64,000 nucleotides of DNA from Hyphomonadaceae bacterium (GTDB taxonomy: Bacteria; Pseudomonadota; Alphaproteobacteria; Caulobacterales; Aquidulcibacteraceae): the NCBI GenBank assembly GCA_016791445.1, contig JAEUMP010000013.1, forward strand, positions 1 to 64,000. The letters run 5' to 3'. This document shows positions 60,868 to 64,000 of the stretch, one piece after another. Made by a program: the position numbers and the translations under genes. Position 1 is the stretch's first letter. The number at the start of each line of letters is the position of its first letter. The notes beneath the pieces are model-generated. The model ran no database searches, was not told where the DNA came from, and saw only the letters and a program-made list of their open reading frames with translations.

Positions 60868-62973
60868 ATGCGGCGCAGCCACCAACTCCTCGCCGGCGTT
60901 ACGCTGGCCCTTCTCGCCCCTACAGGCGCATTCGCCCAGGCGCCCGCGCAGACGGAAGCCGTCTCCAATGACGAGGTCGTCGTCACCGCGCGCAAACGGG
61001 AAGAGCGCCTGCAGGACGTGCCGATCGCGGTGACCGCGGTGACCGCCGAGACGCTTGAGCGCCAGCAAGTGAACACGGTGCGCGAGATCGCAGCATTCAC
61101 GCCCGGCCTCAACATCAGCTCGGACGCCGTCGGTCGTGCGTTCCTTTCCATCCGCGGCGTCGGCACGACGCTGATCGACACGGTGCAACCCGGCGTCGGC
61201 ATCTTCATCGACGGCATCTACCAGCCGAACACCTCGTCGCTGAACAATCCGGTCTTCGATGTGGAGCGCATCGAAGTGCTGCGCGGGCCGCAGGGCACGC
61301 TGTTCGGCAACAACACGCTCGGCGGCGCCATCAACGTCATCACCCGCTCGCCGAAAGATCGCATGGAAGGCCGCGTAAGCGCGACCTATGCGGGCCCGGA
61401 CAACTATCAGACCTACGCCGCCAGCATTTCGGGACCGATCATCGAGGGATCGCTGCGCGGCCGTATCGGCGTCGGACACCACACCCATGACGGCTTCTCC
61501 GACAACGTCCTCGCGGGTGGCGATGCGCGGCCGCTGGAAACCAATTCGGTGACCGGCGCACTCATCTTTGACGGCCCCGACAATGCGCAGATCACTCTCA
61601 ATGCCTACTACAACAGCGTCGAAGGATCGCAGACGGCCTACTCCAGCCCGAGCGGTCCCACGAACTATCTGCAGGATACGGCCCTCAACGAAAACAGCAT
61701 CGCGAAGTTCGAATACACTGGCGCGAACCTGCGCGGCGTGTTCGACGTGACCGGCAACACGCGCATGACCACCATCCTTGCCTATGACCGCAAGGAAGGC
61801 GAAGCTCAGGGTGACGGCGACTTCGGACCTGTCGATTTCATCCGCGTCCGTGACGGTCGCAACAAGCAGGAAACCTACACCGGCGAAGTGCGCTTCGACA
61901 CCAAGTGGAGCGATACGGTCAGCACGCTCGTGGGCGTCTTCGCCTCGCAGGCCGACGTTTCGAACGCCAACACCAACAACCTCGTCCTCGCGTCAGGTCC
62001 GCCGCCGGTTCTCCTTGCACTGCCACGGAGCATATCCACTTCCGAGCAGACCTCCTCGGCCATCTTCGGCACGCTGTTCTGGAACCTGACGGAGACGCTC
62101 GAGCTTGCCGTCGGCCTGCGCTACGACGATCAGGAAGTCACGCGCAGCGGCACCGCCGGCACCTACACCGCGTCTGAATGGCAACCCCGCGTCACGCTCT
62201 CCAAGCGCTGGACGCCGAACCACATGACCTACGCCTCAATCGCCCGCGGCTTCCGCGGCGGCGGCGCCAATCCCCCGGGAGCGCCGAACCCATTCTACGA
62301 AGGCGACTCGGTGTGGACGTACGAACTCGGCAACAAGTTCGCCACTGCCGACAATTCGCTGATGCTGAATGCGGCTGTCTATTTCAACGACTACGAAAAT
62401 TACATCGGTCAGAACTCGCTGACGCCGGCGCTGATCGCGGTGAACCTGAATACGGGCGATGTCGAGAGCTACGGCGCGGAACTCGAGGCCGCGTGGCGCC
62501 CCACGGATGCATTCGCGATTCAGGGCGGCCTCACCTACAATCACGCGCGCATCACCGACGACTCCGCCTATGCCGCCGTCATCGGCAACCGCCTCCCTTC
62601 CGATCGTGTTCTCTTCCAGCCGGACTGGAACGCCTTCATCACGCCAAGCTACACCGTGGCCATCCCTGGCGGTGATCTTCGTTTCGACACGACCGTCACC
62701 TACAAGGGCGAGCGCGCCGGATCGAGTCTCAGCCCGACCGTGTCACCGACGCTGGAAGGCTACACGCTCGTGAACGCCAACATCGCCTACGATGCGCGCC
62801 ATTTCTCCATCGCACTGTTCGGCACCAATCTGACCGACGAGGAGTACTACGACTCCTACCTCGACCGCTCTCTGCTTGGTGCGCTCTTCGGCGACGCAAG
62901 CCCGATCACGCGCAATCTCGGCATCATGGGCGACGGTCGTCGCGTCGGCGTCCGAATCAGCGCGAAGTACTGA
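60868..62973 (+). CDS. TonB-dependent outer-membrane receptor
   Basis: A 701-residue receptor of the sphingomonad/caulobacter type. Signal peptide RRSHQLLAGVTLALLAPTGA, TonB box NDEVVVTARKREERLQDVPI, plug with LNISSDAVGRAFLSIRGVGT and VEVLRGPQG-type RIEVLRGPQGTLFGNNTLGG, and barrel strands to the terminal ISAKY. Many such receptors import plant or aromatic compounds, but the ligand is not known. Ribosome site GGAGGAACGAGAC precedes the ATG. It is followed after 1 nt by an oxidase, so uptake and oxidation are linked. Confidence 0.93.
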   Translation: MRRSHQLLAGVTLALLAPTGAFAQAPAQTEAVSNDEVVVTARKREERLQDVPIAVTAVTAETLERQQVNTVREIAAFTPGLNISSDAVGRAFLSIRGVGTTLIDTVQPGVGIFIDGIYQPNTSSLNNPVFDVERIEVLRGPQGTLFGNNTLGGAINVITRSPKDRMEGRVSATYAGPDNYQTYAASISGPIIEGSLRGRIGVGHHTHDGFSDNVLAGGDARPLETNSVTGALIFDGPDNAQITLNAYYNSVEGSQTAYSSPSGPTNYLQDTALNENSIAKFEYTGANLRGVFDVTGNTRMTTILAYDRKEGEAQGDGDFGPVDFIRVRDGRNKQETYTGEVRFDTKWSDTVSTLVGVFASQADVSNANTNNLVLASGPPPVLLALPRSISTSEQTSSAIFGTLFWNLTETLELAVGLRYDDQEVTRSGTAGTYTASEWQPRVTLSKRWTPNHMTYASIARGFRGGGANPPGAPNPFYEGDSVWTYELGNKFATADNSLMLNAAVYFNDYENYIGQNSLTPALIAVNLNTGDVESYGAELEAAWRPTDAFAIQGGLTYNHARITDDSAYAAVIGNRLPSDRVLFQPDWNAFITPSYTVAIPGGDLRFDTTVTYKGERAGSSLSPTVSPTLEGYTLVNANIAYDARHFSIALFGTNLTDEEYYDSYLDRSLLGALFGDASPITRNLGIMGDGRRVGVRISAKY

Positions 62974-62974
62974 A

Positions 62975-64000
62975 ATGAGCGCCCTGCCGAACGCATACGC
63001 GCCGGCTCCCCTCCCCGCAGGCTTCGTGGAAGGCCTGCGGGAGGTTTTCGGCGATCGCCTCCATCTCGGCGAAGCCGTGCGACGCCAGCATGGCGGCAGC
63101 GAATCCCACTTCGAAGTCGCGTTGCCGGACGCCGTGGTGTTTGCGAAGACGACCGAGGAAGTCGTCGCCGTGGTGAAGCTCTGCAACGCCGCTGAAGTGC
63201 CCATCATCGCCTTTGGCGCCGGCACGTCCGTGGAAGGCAACACGACACCCGTGCGCGGCGGCGTTACTGTCGATCTCTCGGAGATGAACCGCGTTCTCGC
63301 GATCAATCCGGACGATTTCGACTGCACCGTCGAAGCCGGCGTGCGGCGCGAGGAACTGAATGTCGCGCTGCGCGACAAGGGACTTTTCTTTCCCATAGAT
63401 CCTGGCGCCAACGCGACCATCGGCGGCATGGCCTCCACGCGCGCATCTGGCACCAATGCGGTGCGATACGGCACCATGCGCGAGGCGGTCCTGTCCCTGC
63501 GTGTCGTCACGCCGGATGGCCGCGACATCCGTACAGCGAGCCGCGCGCGGAAATCCGCCGCCGGATACGACATCACGCGGCTGCTCATCGGGGCCGAGGG
63601 CACGCTCGGCATCATCACCGAGGTCACGCTTCGTCTTCACGGCATCCCGGAGCAGATCTCGTCGGCCGTCTGCAGCTTCGACACGCTGGCGGGCGCGGTG
63701 GATACGGTCGTGCTCGCCATCCAGCTCGGCATCCCTCTCGCCCGCGTCGAAATTCTCGACGACGTGCAGATGAAGGCGGTCAACGCCTGGTCGAAGCTGG
63801 ACTATCCGGAACTGACGACGCTCTTCTTCGAGTTTCACGGCTCAGAACACGCGGTGAAGGAACAGATCGCCACCGTCGGCGATCTCGCGCGGCAGAACGG
63901 CGGCAGCGCCTTTCGCTGGTCCAATTTGGCCGAAGAGCGCGCCCGTCTGTGGAAGGCGCGCCATCAGGCGTTCTACGCCGCCGTGGGCATGCGCAAGGGC
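62975..64000 (+). CDS. FAD-linked oxidase (GlcD/Dld-like), cut by window edge
   Basis: The first 342 residues of an FAD-binding type 4 oxidase. The FAD domain shows VPIIAFGAGTSVEGNTTPVR, GVTVDLSEMNRVLAINPDDF, GGMASTRASGTNAVRYGTMR and LLIGAEGTLGIITEVTL, as in D-lactate/glycolate/2-hydroxyacid dehydrogenases. It oxidises 2-hydroxy acids and passes electrons to a carrier. ATG 62975 lies 1 nt after the TonB receptor stop (TGAAATG), so the two are coupled. The 3' end is beyond 64000. Confidence 0.9.
   Translation, partial: MSALPNAYAPAPLPAGFVEGLREVFGDRLHLGEAVRRQHGGSESHFEVALPDAVVFAKTTEEVVAVVKLCNAAEVPIIAFGAGTSVEGNTTPVRGGVTVDLSEMNRVLAINPDDFDCTVEAGVRREELNVALRDKGLFFPIDPGANATIGGMASTRASGTNAVRYGTMREAVLSLRVVTPDGRDIRTASRARKSAAGYDITRLLIGAEGTLGIITEVTLRLHGIPEQISSAVCSFDTLAGAVDTVVLAIQLGIPLARVEILDDVQMKAVNAWSKLDYPELTTLFFEFHGSEHAVKEQIATVGDLARQNGGSAFRWSNLAEERARLWKARHQAFYAAVGMRKG

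Overview
The window is GC-rich DNA that reads as an alphaproteobacterium, most likely a Caulobacterales/Hyphomonadaceae-like aquatic oligotroph. The signs are two large TonB-dependent receptors, sulfatases with their own formylglycine-generating enzyme, a nonulosonic-acid (pseudaminic/legionaminic-type) locus, a LolD-independent LPS-core locus with HldE, and many small secreted proteins. Nearly every base is coding, genes are short-spaced, and no rRNA, tRNA, CRISPR array or insertion sequence was recognised. Taxonomy is inferred from protein style only.

Left edge (1-4137): an FtsX-type ABC permease (cut by the window edge) with its ATPase, divergent from a MoxR AAA+ ATPase. The MoxR sequence looks more betaproteobacterial than the rest, so transfer or a chimeric join near 4.13-4.24 kb should be considered. 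4237-8423: two tandem secreted caspase-like proteins with different C-terminal modules (MORN-like and OmpA-like), then a 457-bp spacer with a 30-bp inverted repeat and a possibly frameshifted hypothetical gene. 8424-16816: TldD, a 41-residue Ala/Lys-rich histone-like protein, a methyltransferase, a TonB receptor, a VirD4-like coupling ATPase without membrane anchor, and a POT peptide transporter with a large insert.

17-34 kb is mostly housekeeping and scattered metabolism: GNAT, GshA with RsmE, a serine hydrolase, an M23 peptidase, an HPF-like protein, a flavin monooxygenase, a sirtuin, a degenerate receiver protein, a UvrD helicase, a dihaem cytochrome c, an M20 peptidase, a serine/asparagine repeat protein, a pseudouridine synthase and a DUF1254/DUF1214 lipoprotein. 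At about 35.53 kb the 3' end of a DegT-type aminotransferase abuts the 3' two-fifths or so of a NeuB-type synthase. Both 5' ends are missing, so this is a deletion scar or a misjoin. A complete CMP-nonulosonate cytidylyltransferase follows.

38.1-43.1 kb is a surface-polysaccharide operon (GT4, GT2, O-antigen-ligase-like, HldE). 43.3-51.7 kb holds a TIR-like membrane protein, a double-TetR regulator, a GPH-type sugar symporter, an FGE lipoprotein and two sulfatases, which together look like a sulfated-substrate utilisation locus. 51.7-58.3 kb is accessory: a TIR-TM-GATase-like protein overlapping a DUF3472-like secreted protein, then a CadC-like/TPR regulator divergent from three secreted proteins, the last made of five 17-residue LNPQPLPP repeats. 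58.4-64 kb has a carboxylesterase, an SDR, a TonB receptor and an FAD-linked oxidase that runs off the right edge, a plausible uptake and catabolism set.
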